Shown in pieces: positions 6,134 through 14,179 of a DNA stretch of 64,000 nucleotides (the first letter of the stretch is position 1; every line of letters starts with the position of its first letter). The position numbers and the translations under genes are program-made. The notes under the pieces are model-generated. The model was not told where the DNA came from. It searched no databases and saw only the letters and a program-made list of their open reading frames with translations. This stretch comes from Lachnospiraceae bacterium (GTDB lineage: Bacteria; Bacillota; Clostridia; Lachnospirales; Lachnospiraceae), in contig CAJTDN010000007.1 in assembly GCA_910574865.1 (NCBI GenBank), forward strand, positions 62,001-126,000, in the 5' to 3' direction.

Positions 6134-9079
6134 ATGAAACAAGTGGACGGGGCGAAAGCCGCGAAAAAGGCATGGAAGAAGGGGCTGAGAAAGGCGGGAA
6201 GGCCGTGGGGGATCCTGGCGTTTTTGTCAGCGTTCGTGGCGGTGGTCTGCGGCGTGGCGCTTCTTCTGGTCGGCGTGATGGAGAATTCGTTCGTGATTCT
6301 GGCCGGCTCGACGTACACGAAGTACGAGAATTATGACGAGGACGCGATGTACTACAGCGTGGGGTTTGAGAGCGACGAGGAACGGATCGCGTACGAGCGT
6401 GACCTGGTGGAGCAGGTTGAGGGCGAGGGCGCGACCCTTCTGATGAACGAGAACGGCGCGCTGCCGCTTGATATGGGCGCGAAGGTGAGCTGCTTTTCCA
6501 GTTCGTCGGTGAACCTTATTTACGGCGGCACTGGTTCTGGCGCGGTGGATACAGAGAAAGCGCCGGACCTGAAGGACGCGCTGGAGGACGCCGGATTTTC
6601 CGTGAACGAGACGTTATGGGAGTTCTATAGCGAGGGCGAGGGGAGCGAGTACGTGCGCAGGAACAGCAGCATGTTCGCCAACACGAACGCGGCGACCGGC
6701 GAGGTGCCGTGGGACGAGTACACGGACGAGGAACTGTCTTCCGTGAAGGAGTACGGCGACGCGGCCATTGTCGTGATTTCCCGCCTGGGCGGCGAGGGGG
6801 CCGACCTGGAATTCCAGGACTTGAATTACCTGGCCCTTGACGACAATGAGAAGGCGATGCTTTCGAACCTGGCGAAGATGAAGGAAGAAGGGACAATCGG
6901 GCGTATTATCGTGCTCTTGAATTCTTCCAATGCCATCCAGCTCGATTTTTTGAAGGATGAGGTGTACGGGGTGGACGCGGCCCTCTGGATTGGCGGGGTC
7001 GGCGTGACCGGCATCAACGCGGTGGCGGACATCCTGGCGGGCGACGTGGTGCCGTCGGGGCATTTGCCGGACACGTTCTGTTATGACAATTATTCCTCGC
7101 CGGCCATGGTCAACATGGCGACGCAGGTCTATGACGGGGCGGAAGGAGCCGGGTTGGGGAACAACCAGAAATATTACGTGGTGTACCAGGAAGGTATTTA
7201 CGTGGGATACCGTTATTATGAGACGCGCTACGAGGATTACGTGATGGGGACGGGCAACGCCGGGGCTTATGCCTATGGCGACGACGTGGCCTATCCGTTC
7301 GGCTTCGGTCTCAGTTATACCGAGTTTGAATACTCGGACGCGTCCGTCAGGTACAACGCGCAGACGGACCAGTTCGAGGTCACGGTGACGGTGAAAAACG
7401 TCGGTGACCAATATTCCGGCAAGGAGACGGTGCAGGTATACTCCCAGTCGCCGTACACGGATTATGACAAGGAAAACCAGGTGGAGAAGGCAGCCGTGAC
7501 CCTCTGCGGGTTTGAAAAGACGGACATCCTGGCACCAGGCGAATCGCAGGAAGTGACGGTTTTCGTGGACAAGCGGGACTTGGCCTCCTATGACGCGTAC
7601 GGCGAGGGGACTTACATATTGGACGACGGGGACTATTACCTGGTCATCGGGAAAAATGCCCACGACGCGGTCAACAACGTGCTGGCGGCCAAGGGATTTA
7701 CGGCGGGGTCGAGCGGCGGCCGGATGGATGAAAACGGCAGGGCGGACCTGGCACTTTTGTGGACGCAGGAGGAGTTTGACGCGGACACGTATGCCATGTC
7801 AAAAAACGGAACTGAGATTGTGAACCAGTTCGAGGGCGCGGATTTGAACCTGTACGGGGACAGCCCGGCCAAGGTGACGTACCTTTCGCGGAGCGACTGG
7901 AGCGGGACGTATCCGGCAGAACCGGTGAAACTGGGCCTGACGGACGGCCTGGTCGCGGATTTGGCCTTGCAGAGGCATGAAAACGTGAAATCGGACGCGT
8001 CCGAGCTGCCGACGTTCGGGGCCAAGAACGGGCTGAAACTTTACGACATGATGGGACTTGATTTTGACGACCCGAAGTGGGAAGACTTGCTTGACCAGCT
8101 GACCTGGGACGAGATGGTAAACACGGTGTCCGAAAGCTTCCACCTGGTCCGCGGCGCGGGAAGCGTGCAGGCACCGACCGCCAGGCAGGAGAACGGCCCG
8201 CAGGGATTTACCGGGTTTTTCGGGCGGGGCGCGAAAGACGCGATGGCCATCACTTCGGTGGACATCCTGGCCGCCACGTATAACAAGGAACTGGCCGGGC
8301 GGGTGGGGGACTGCATCGGGCAGGACTGCTTAAATGCGGGAGTGAGCGCACTGTACGGCCCGGGCAACAACACGCACCGCACTCCCTATGCGGGGCGCAA
8401 TTTCGAGTATTACAGCGAGGACGGCTTCCTGGCGGGCGCGCTGGCGGCGGAGCAGAACGCGGCCATCACTGAGAATGGCGTGCTGGTGGAGATGAAGCAT
8501 TTTGCCCTCAACGACTGCGAGGAGAACCGCATGGGGCTTGGCACCTGGGCGAACGAGCAGTCCATCCGGGAGATTTACTTAAAAGCGTTCCAGCCGGTGG
8601 TGGAGAGGACCCCTTCGGCGGGCGTGATGAACGGGTACGACCGTTTCGGGGCCGTCTGGTGCGGCGCGCACGAGAATCTTTTGAAGAACGTGTTGCGCGG
8701 CGAGTGGGGCTGCACGGGCTTCATCATCACGGACAACGCGACGGTGGACTATATGAGCGGCGTGGACGGCGTGCTGGCCGGTTCCGCACTCTTTGACGCG
8801 ATGATGACGAACGCCGAGAAGCATTTGCGCGCGGCCGAGGGCGACGCGGAAGTGGCGTACGCGCTCCGCGAGGCGATGCATTATAACTTGTACAACATGG
8901 CCAATTCCTCGGCGATGAACGGCATCGGCCCGGACACGGTCGTGAAGGCATGTACGCCTGGCCTGATTGTGAAGCTTCGCATTGGCGCGGGCGTGTTCGC
9001 GGTACTGTTCGCGGCCTGCCTGGCTCGGAGGATTTTGAAACGGAAAAAGTATAAGGGCGAGAACCCAAAGCCGTGGTAA
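6134..9079 (+). CDS. Membrane-anchored glycoside hydrolase family 3 with inverted domain order
   Basis: A 981-residue glycosidase, probably beta-glucosidase-like, displayed outside the cell. A basic N-terminus and a membrane helix (about 26-50) are followed by the GH3 (alpha/beta) sandwich domain (about 85-400), a fibronectin III-like domain (about 405-510), and only then the TIM-barrel domain (about 640-940), the reverse of the usual order. Barrel signatures are GPGNNTHRTPYAGRNFEYYS and EMKHFALNDCE; the nucleophile is likely Asp867 in GFIITDNATVD. A second membrane helix near 955-972 ends in a basic tail, so both ends are anchored. The inverted order is known from ruminal Butyrivibrio and Ruminococcus enzymes. 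GGAGGTGA precedes the ATG. Substrate is not resolved. Confidence 0.9.
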   Translation: MKQVDGAKAAKKAWKKGLRKAGRPWGILAFLSAFVAVVCGVALLLVGVMENSFVILAGSTYTKYENYDEDAMYYSVGFESDEERIAYERDLVEQVEGEGATLLMNENGALPLDMGAKVSCFSSSSVNLIYGGTGSGAVDTEKAPDLKDALEDAGFSVNETLWEFYSEGEGSEYVRRNSSMFANTNAATGEVPWDEYTDEELSSVKEYGDAAIVVISRLGGEGADLEFQDLNYLALDDNEKAMLSNLAKMKEEGTIGRIIVLLNSSNAIQLDFLKDEVYGVDAALWIGGVGVTGINAVADILAGDVVPSGHLPDTFCYDNYSSPAMVNMATQVYDGAEGAGLGNNQKYYVVYQEGIYVGYRYYETRYEDYVMGTGNAGAYAYGDDVAYPFGFGLSYTEFEYSDASVRYNAQTDQFEVTVTVKNVGDQYSGKETVQVYSQSPYTDYDKENQVEKAAVTLCGFEKTDILAPGESQEVTVFVDKRDLASYDAYGEGTYILDDGDYYLVIGKNAHDAVNNVLAAKGFTAGSSGGRMDENGRADLALLWTQEEFDADTYAMSKNGTEIVNQFEGADLNLYGDSPAKVTYLSRSDWSGTYPAEPVKLGLTDGLVADLALQRHENVKSDASELPTFGAKNGLKLYDMMGLDFDDPKWEDLLDQLTWDEMVNTVSESFHLVRGAGSVQAPTARQENGPQGFTGFFGRGAKDAMAITSVDILAATYNKELAGRVGDCIGQDCLNAGVSALYGPGNNTHRTPYAGRNFEYYSEDGFLAGALAAEQNAAITENGVLVEMKHFALNDCEENRMGLGTWANEQSIREIYLKAFQPVVERTPSAGVMNGYDRFGAVWCGAHENLLKNVLRGEWGCTGFIITDNATVDYMSGVDGVLAGSALFDAMMTNAEKHLRAAEGDAEVAYALREAMHYNLYNMANSSAMNGIGPDTVVKACTPGLIVKLRIGAGVFAVLFAACLARRILKRKKYKGENPKPW

Positions 9080-9080
9080 T

Positions 9081-9176
9081 AACTCTCCGGGGATGCGCAT
9101 TTCGCGCCTAAGGAAAGCGGCTGCTGACGCAGCCACACTCCGGCGCGGGAGTTACGCTTGCGAAACACTTTTTTAG
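9081..9176. repeat. Dispersed multi-hairpin repeat, copy 1
   Basis: Starts CTCCGGGGATGCGC and contains small stems GCGC/GCGC, GGCTGC/GCAGCC (loop TGAC), ACTCC/GGAGT and an imperfect GTTaCGC/GCGaAAC at the end; the outer AACTC can also pair with GAGTT. Related copies lie near 20731, 40489 and 42588. It fills the space between the convergent GH3 gene and the AraC remnant and may serve as a terminator. Confidence 0.65.
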
Positions 9177-9601
9177 TGCCTTTTCCGGTACTCCTTGGGC
9201 GTCATCTTAAACCTGGCATAAAATTTGCTATAAAAGGAGGCCGTGCTTTTGTAGCCGATGGAGGCTGAGATTTCCTCGATGGAATCCGCCGTAAGCAGGA
9301 GAAGGTTGCATGCCCTCTGCAGGCGGATGTCGGTCACGAGTTCCAGAAACGTATGGTTTGTCCGTTTCTTTACAATCGTGGGGAAATAATTTTTATGGTA
9401 GCCAAAATGCGTCGCGGCAAGTTCCATGCTGATGTCGGTCATGTGGTCCGTGATAAACGCGATGAGTTCTTGGACGAACGGGGAAGAATGGTTTTTCTGA
9501 AGGTCGAGCAGGCCAACAAGGAACTGGACAAGGCAGCCGGAAAGTAAAGAAAAGTACCGGGAAGACGGCTGATTCAAAAAGGGCGGCGTGTTTTGTTTCA
9601 C
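9173..9601 (-). pseudogene. AraC family regulator, C-terminal remnant
   Basis: About 142 codons remain. They encode both helix-turn-helix units of an AraC/XylS DNA-binding domain (MELAATHFGYHKNYFPTIVK and IEEISASIGYKSTASFYSKF, ending MTPKEYRKR) plus some linker. The N-terminal sensor half, about 150 residues in relatives, is missing. The only possible start, a GTG, has no ribosome site and lies inside the stem of an intrinsic terminator reading the same way, and a stop codon lies just upstream. The break coincides with the palindromic element at 9609, suggesting that element's arrival or a linked deletion removed the 5' half. A small functional HTH protein is possible but unlikely. Confidence 0.7.
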
Positions 9602-9607
9602 GCCGCC
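9576..9607 (-). terminator. Intrinsic terminator, leftward
   Basis: Perfect 9-bp stem GGCGGCGTG/CACGCCGCC with an 8-base loop, followed on the minus strand by CTTTTT. It would end leftward transcripts crossing the three-branched element next to it and would cut off transcription into the AraC remnant. Confidence 0.65.
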
Positions 9608-9608
9608 T

Positions 9609-9887
9609 TAGCGTCGGTGTACGGAGGGCAACACGCCTCAGCCCATGTGATTTCAAGGGTTTTCAGCGTCATCTTCAATCGGCGTACGTCCTTGTACGCC
9701 TCATTCATCTTTCTTGAAAACCCTTGAAATCCCTATGGGTGAGGTCGCAGAGTCGTGAAGAGGCATATTTCCCCCCTTTCAAGGCACTTGAGCGACGCGT
9801 ACAAGGACGTACGCGGAGTGAAAGTAACGACGAAAGGGGGGAAATATGCCCTTCATCGACCGTGTTGCCTTCTGTACACCGACGCTA
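9609..9887. repeat. 279-bp three-way-junction palindromic element
   Basis: Every part pairs. The outer stem is 27 bp (TAGCGTCGGTGTACGGAGGG onward, with its complement at 9861-9887); its two mismatches are G-T, so it is fully paired as plus-strand RNA. Branch A (9636-9744) has a perfect 17-bp core (9649-9665 with 9715-9731), outer pairings CCTCA/TGAGG and CCCAT/ATGGG, and a tip GGCGTAC-GTCCTT-GTACGCC. Branch B (9752-9860) has a perfect 17-bp core (9764-9780 with 9832-9848) plus flanking pairs and a tip GCGTAC-AAGGAC-GTACGC. Loops GTCCTT and AAGGAC are exact complements. No protein frame is credible here. It may be a structured RNA or a non-autonomous mobile element; a collapsed relative lies at 42286. 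Confidence 0.8.
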
Positions 9888-9932
9888 TCCTTGCTGTTTA
9901 CAGAGATTGTTTTGAATTTATAAAAGTTTTCG

Positions 9933-9961
9933 TTGCACTTGTAACTACCCCGTGTTATAAT
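9933..9961 (+). promoter_or_regulatory. Promoter of pnp
   Basis: TTGCAC, 17 bases, perfect TATAAT, about 400 bases before the pnp start, implying a long leader. It overlaps a weaker candidate minus-strand promoter (GTTACA at 9940-9945, TATAAA at 9917-9922) that would read the palindromic element. Confidence 0.7.
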
Positions 9962-9967
9962 GATAAA

Positions 9968-10367
9968 GCTTGTGGGTCGGGACAAGATTCCGGGACCACT
10001 GAAAAGCATGTCAATTTGCCTTTTCTGTACATGGTGTATGGTGCCATGTGTTCTGCCACATGGATGCCGTTCGGTAAAGTGACGGTGTTGATGGGCGTGT
10101 TTTTCAGTAGTTTCGGACGTTTTCCCCCTTGCAGGCATAACGAAACACCCATGTCGCTTGACGGCGACACAACCACGAGTAAAAGTCGATTGCTTCGTGC
10201 AAAGCACTCTCGCAATCGCCACCCGCGTTCTTGGGTTCGGGCTATCGCCCTACTTGTTCATACGGGTTAGCCCGTCCGACGTCGAAACGAATATGCAAGC
10301 TAGCTTGCATTCGTTTCGATGCCGGACGGGACTTTTACGGTAAATACCAGACAAAAAGGAGAAAACG
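9968..10367 (+). promoter_or_regulatory. Long structured 5' leader of pnp
   Basis: About 400 nt without a credible gene, packed with hairpins: CCATGTG/CACATGG (10044-10063), GTCGC/GCGAC (10153-10168), GATTGC/GCAATC enclosing GTGC/GCAC (10188-10217), and a roughly 27-bp hairpin at 10271-10330. The last has one mismatch, one G-U and a two-base bulge and ends GGACGGGACTTTT, 34 bases before AAAAAGGAG and the ATG. In E. coli, PNPase represses itself through RNase III cleavage of a leader hairpin. The big stem fits a similar role, or attenuation, but this is inference. Confidence 0.55.
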
Positions 10368-12455
10368 ATGTTTAAACAGTATGAGATGGAACTTGCGGGG
10401 AGAACCCTGCGGGTTGACGTGGATCGCGTGGCCAAGCAGGCGAACGGCGCGGTATTGATGCATTATGGGGATACGACCGTGCTTTGTACGGCGACCGCGT
10501 CCGAAAAGCCGAGGGACGGGATTGATTTTTTCCCGTTAAGCGTGGAGTACAACGAGAGGATGTATTCCGTCGGCAAGATTCCGGGCGGATTTAACAAGAG
10601 GGAGGGCAAGGCCTCGGAGAACGCGGTGTTGACCGACCGTGTCATCGATCGCCCGATGCGCCCCTTGTTCCCGAAGGATTATCGTAACGACGTGACGTTG
10701 GAAAACCTCGTCATGTCCGTGGACCAGGACTGCAGCCCGGAGCTGACCGCCATGCTGGGGGCGGCCATCGCGGTGAGCATTTCCGACATCCCGTTTGACG
10801 GGCCGATTTCCACCACGCAGGTGGGGTTGGTGGACGGCGAGCTGGTGTTCAACCCGACGGCGGTACAGAAGCTGGTGTCTGACATGGCGTTGACCGTGGC
10901 TTCCACGAGGGAGAAGGTCATCATGATTGAGGCCGGGGCCAACGAGATACCGGAAAACCGCATGATTGAGGCCATTTTCGCCGCGCATGAGGTAAACCAG
11001 AAGGTCATCGCTTTCGTGGACAAGATTGTCGCCGAGTGTGGCAAGCCGAAGCATGAATATGCGAGTTGTGCGATTCCAGAAGAGCTGTTCGCGGCCATCA
11101 AGGAAATCGTGCCTCCGCAGGAGATGGAGGAGGCCGTCTTTACGGACGACAAGCAGACGAGGGAGGAGAACATCCGCCAGATTACGGCCAAGTTGGAAGA
11201 GGCGTTCGCGGAAAATGAAGAGTGGCTCGCCGTGCTTTCCGAGGCGGTTTACCAGTACCAGAAAAAGACGGTGCGCAAGATGATCCTGGTTGACCATAAG
11301 CGTCCGGACGGGCGCGCCATCGACCAGATTCGTCCGCTGGCGGCAGAAGTCGACCTGATTCCGCGGGTGCATGGTTCGGCCATGTTCACACGTGGGCAGA
11401 CGCAGATTTGTACCGTGACGACGCTTGCCCCGCTTTCCGAAGCACAGAGGCTGGACGGCCTGGACGAGGCGGAAACCTCCAAGAGATACATGCACCACTA
11501 TAATTTCCCGTCCTATTCGGTCGGCGAGACGAGGCCGTCGAGAGGGCCGGGAAGACGTGAAATCGGACATGGCGCGTTGGCGGAGCGGGCGTTGATTCCG
11601 GTATTGCCGAACGAGGAAGAGTTCCCGTACGCGATTCGCACGGTTTCCGAGACGTTCGAGTCCAACGGCTCCACGTCGCAGGCGAGCATCTGTGCGTCCA
11701 GCATGTCCCTGATGACGGCCGGCGTGCCGATCAAGGCGGCGGTGGCGGGTATTTCCGCCGGACTGGTGACGGGCGAGAGTGACGACGACTACCTGGTACT
11801 GACCGACATCCAGGGGCTGGAAGACTTCTTTGGCGACATGGATTTCAAGGTGGCCGGTACGCACAAAGGTATCACGGCCATCCAAATGGACATCAAGATT
11901 CATGGTTTGACACGCCCGATTATCGAGGAGGCGATTGCCGCGACCAAGAAGGCGAGGACGTACATCCTCGACGAGGTCATGGGCAAGGCCATTGCCGAGC
12001 CGAGGCCGGAGGTCGGCCCGTACGCGCCGAAGATCATGCAGATGCAGATTGACCCGCAGAAGATTGGTGACGTGGTCGGCCAGCGCGGCAAGACCATCAA
12101 CGCGATTATCGACCAGACCGGCGTGAAGATTGACATCAACGACGACGGTTTCGTGTCGATTTGCGGCACGGAGAGGGAGATGATGGAAGAGGCGATGAAG
12201 CTGGTCACCATCATCGTGACCGATTTCGAGGCGGGACAGGTGTTCGAAGGAAAGGTGGTCAGCATCAAGGAGTTTGGCGCGTTTATCGAGTTCGCGCCGG
12301 GCAAGGAAGGCATGGTGCACATTTCCAAGATTTCCAAGAAGAGAATTGACAAGGTTGAGGACGTTTTGGCCGTTGGAGACAAGGTGAAGGTCGTCTGCAT
12401 GGGCAAGGACAAGATGGGAAGATTCAGCTTTAGCATGCGCGACGTGGCAGAGTAA
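10368..12455 (+). CDS. pnp: Polyribonucleotide nucleotidyltransferase
   Basis: A 695-residue PNPase of normal length, the phosphorolytic 3'-5' exoribonuclease that degrades mRNA and trims RNAs in the cytoplasm. Domains in order are RNase PH 1 (about 10-140), a helical linker, RNase PH 2 (about 310-540, with FPSYSVGETRPSRGPGRREI), KH (about 550-610, IGDVVGQRGKTINAI) and S1 (about 620-690, VFEGKVVSIKEFGAFIEF). AAAAAGGAGAAAACG precedes the ATG. It has its own promoter, long leader and terminator, and is not linked to rpsO as in many relatives. Confidence 0.97.
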   Translation: MFKQYEMELAGRTLRVDVDRVAKQANGAVLMHYGDTTVLCTATASEKPRDGIDFFPLSVEYNERMYSVGKIPGGFNKREGKASENAVLTDRVIDRPMRPLFPKDYRNDVTLENLVMSVDQDCSPELTAMLGAAIAVSISDIPFDGPISTTQVGLVDGELVFNPTAVQKLVSDMALTVASTREKVIMIEAGANEIPENRMIEAIFAAHEVNQKVIAFVDKIVAECGKPKHEYASCAIPEELFAAIKEIVPPQEMEEAVFTDDKQTREENIRQITAKLEEAFAENEEWLAVLSEAVYQYQKKTVRKMILVDHKRPDGRAIDQIRPLAAEVDLIPRVHGSAMFTRGQTQICTVTTLAPLSEAQRLDGLDEAETSKRYMHHYNFPSYSVGETRPSRGPGRREIGHGALAERALIPVLPNEEEFPYAIRTVSETFESNGSTSQASICASSMSLMTAGVPIKAAVAGISAGLVTGESDDDYLVLTDIQGLEDFFGDMDFKVAGTHKGITAIQMDIKIHGLTRPIIEEAIAATKKARTYILDEVMGKAIAEPRPEVGPYAPKIMQMQIDPQKIGDVVGQRGKTINAIIDQTGVKIDINDDGFVSICGTEREMMEEAMKLVTIIVTDFEAGQVFEGKVVSIKEFGAFIEFAPGKEGMVHISKISKKRIDKVEDVLAVGDKVKVVCMGKDKMGRFSFSMRDVAE

Positions 12456-12519
12456 GAAGGCATTGGTGCATGACGTGCCGCGTTCGCACGTCAGCGTCAG
12501 TTAAAAAATGAATAAAAAT

Positions 12520-12569
12520 AAAGCGGCATCATCATTTTCCGACCAGGAGGATGAAGATGCCGCTTTTTT
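12520..12569 (+). terminator. Rho-independent terminator after pnp
   Basis: AAAGCGGCATC pairs with GATGCCGCTTT across a long loop, followed by a run of Ts. It separates pnp from the sporulation operon. Confidence 0.8.
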
Positions 12570-12583
12570 CTGCAAAAGTCCCG

Positions 12584-12612
12584 GTCATATTTTCCATATC
12601 TCTTCATATACA
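12584..12612 (+). promoter_or_regulatory. Sigma-E-like promoter of the spoIIIA operon
   Basis: GTCATATT, 13 bases, CATATACA. The -35 agrees with the mother-cell sigma-E consensus known from Bacillus, and the -10 is close to CATACANT. It sits just after the pnp terminator and about 21 bases before spoIIIAA, matching known mother-cell control of this operon. Confidence 0.7.
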
Positions 12613-12633
12613 TTTCTTAGAGAGGTGGACAAG

Positions 12634-13575
12634 ATGAAGGAGAATAGAAAGAAAAAACAAATTTTAAACATCCTGGCGGAGAACATCCGCGAATGCCTGC
12701 TGAAGGAGGACCTGGATTTTGCGGAACTGCAGGAAATACGGTTGCGGATCGGGAAGCCGCTGATTGTCGTGTACCGCAACCGGGAGAAGGTGCTTCCGGC
12801 GGGCGGGACGGAGAAGTATGCCGTGACGAGGGAGGACGTGCGGGAGACGATGGATTATGTCAGCCACTATTCGCTCTATGCCTACGAGGAAGAACTGCGG
12901 CAGGGGTTTTTGACAATCGAGGGCGGCCACCGCGTCGGCGTGATGGGGAAGGCGCTGCTGGAAGGGGCGAGGGTGAAGAACATCCAGTATATTTCTTCCG
13001 TCAACATCCGGATGGCGCACGAGAAAATCGGTTGCGCCGACCGCGTCCTGAAGTATATCACGAAAAACCGGGAGGTTTGCCACACGTTAATCATTTCCCC
13101 GCCCAGGTGCGGGAAGACGACTTTGATCCGCGACATCGTCCGCCAGGTTTCCGACGGAAATGATTTCGTGAAGGGATGCACGGTCGGCGTGGTGGACGAG
13201 CGTTCGGAAATCGGCGGGTGTTACCAGGGCGTCGCCCAGAACCATTTGGGAATGCGTACGGACATTTTGGACTGTTGCCCGAAGGCGCAGGGGATGCTGA
13301 TGCTGATTCGTTCCATGTCCCCGCAGGTGCTGGCAATCGACGAGATTGGAACCTGCGAGGAGGTGCATGCCGTGGAGTACGCCATGCAATGCGGATGCAG
13401 GCTGGTTGCCAGCGTGCACGCCCTGGACATGGAGGAAGCGGGGGAAAAGCCGGGGGTTGGCGACCTGATCCGAAAGCACCGTTTCGAGCGTTACGTCGTC
13501 CTTGGCAATTCGCGGCATCCGGGGGAAATCGTGCACGTTTATGACGGACGGGGGAACATATTATGCAGCGGGTGA
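12634..13575 (+). CDS. spoIIIAA: Stage III sporulation protein AA, ATPase
   Basis: A 313-residue secretion-type ATPase and first gene of the eight-gene operon whose products form the mother cell-forespore channel (SpoIIIA-SpoIIQ feeding tube). The P-loop is SPPRCGKTT (155-163); a Walker B-like LAIDEIGT and the segment VVDERSEIGGCYQGV agree with the family. The start follows GAGAGG and the sigma-E-like promoter; the same frame is open further upstream but only across the pnp terminator, so that extension is not coding. The stop overlaps the spoIIIAB start by 13 bases. Confidence 0.95.
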   Translation: MKENRKKKQILNILAENIRECLLKEDLDFAELQEIRLRIGKPLIVVYRNREKVLPAGGTEKYAVTREDVRETMDYVSHYSLYAYEEELRQGFLTIEGGHRVGVMGKALLEGARVKNIQYISSVNIRMAHEKIGCADRVLKYITKNREVCHTLIISPPRCGKTTLIRDIVRQVSDGNDFVKGCTVGVVDERSEIGGCYQGVAQNHLGMRTDILDCCPKAQGMLMLIRSMSPQVLAIDEIGTCEEVHAVEYAMQCGCRLVASVHALDMEEAGEKPGVGDLIRKHRFERYVVLGNSRHPGEIVHVYDGRGNILCSG

Positions 13576-14081
13576 TAGGCGCGGTCCTGGTGGTGGCCTC
13601 GACGGGAGCGGCGGGCGTGCTCTATGGGGCGTGGCTCAAGGAATATTTGGAGACGCTTTTGTATTTGCGGCATGTCGTTTCTATGATGAAGGGAGAGCTG
13701 GAATATACCGGCGCCCCCCTGCAAGAGGTGTTCGGTCGCGTGGCGGCGCGGGTAAGGCGGCCTTACAGAGCCTGGCTTGTGGGGATGGAGAGGCGGATTG
13801 ACGAGCGGGACGGCGAAAGTTTCCGGCGGATATGGAACCACGCGGCGGACGAAAGCCTTTCTTCCCTCCGCCTGAAAAGGGAGCACCTCGCGCAGCTGAA
13901 GGAATTGGGGGAAAGCCTCGGGCAGGCGGACCTTGCGTCGGAGACGAGGAATTTTTCAAGGTATCTGGAGCGGCTGGAGAAGGAGATTGAGAAGGAACGG
14001 CTGCAGATGGCGGCAAAGCGGCGGATTGGCAATTGCCTCGGGGTGATGGGGGGGATTTTTTTGGTCATCATCTTGCTGTGA
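13563..14081 (+). CDS. spoIIIAB: Stage III sporulation protein AB
   Basis: A 172-residue protein resembling type II secretion GspF-like membrane components. It has an N-terminal membrane helix (about 5-25), a cytoplasmic helical bundle with MMKGELEYTGAPL (about 41-53), a coiled charged region (KELGESLGQADLASE, then RYLERLEKEIEKERLQ) and a C-terminal membrane helix (about 155-172). It overlaps spoIIIAA, giving coupled translation. The 98-base spacer to spoIIIAC contains a 9-bp hairpin (CCGCCATTC/GAATGGCGG at 14106-14130). Confidence 0.93.
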   Translation: MQRVIGAVLVVASTGAAGVLYGAWLKEYLETLLYLRHVVSMMKGELEYTGAPLQEVFGRVAARVRRPYRAWLVGMERRIDERDGESFRRIWNHAADESLSSLRLKREHLAQLKELGESLGQADLASETRNFSRYLERLEKEIEKERLQMAAKRRIGNCLGVMGGIFLVIILL

Positions 14082-14179
14082 CGTGCCGACATGCCAATGG
14101 GCGCCCCGCCATTCGTGGCGGGAATGGCGGATTGGAATCAACGGGACAAGAAACTAGTAGAAAACGATGGGAGGAAACA

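Noticed and set aside
9755-10270. 171-codon plus-strand frame running from the palindromic element into the pnp leader
   Set aside because: It crosses the pnp promoter and consists of palindrome sequence; no ribosome site and no recognisable protein content.
10536-12320. 594-codon frame antisense to pnp
   Set aside because: A mirror of GC-rich codon use in a clearly real gene; no ribosome site, no domain.
12508-12633. Upstream extension of spoIIIAA by 42 codons
   Set aside because: It would translate through the pnp terminator and the sigma-E-like promoter; the ATG at 12634 has the ribosome site.
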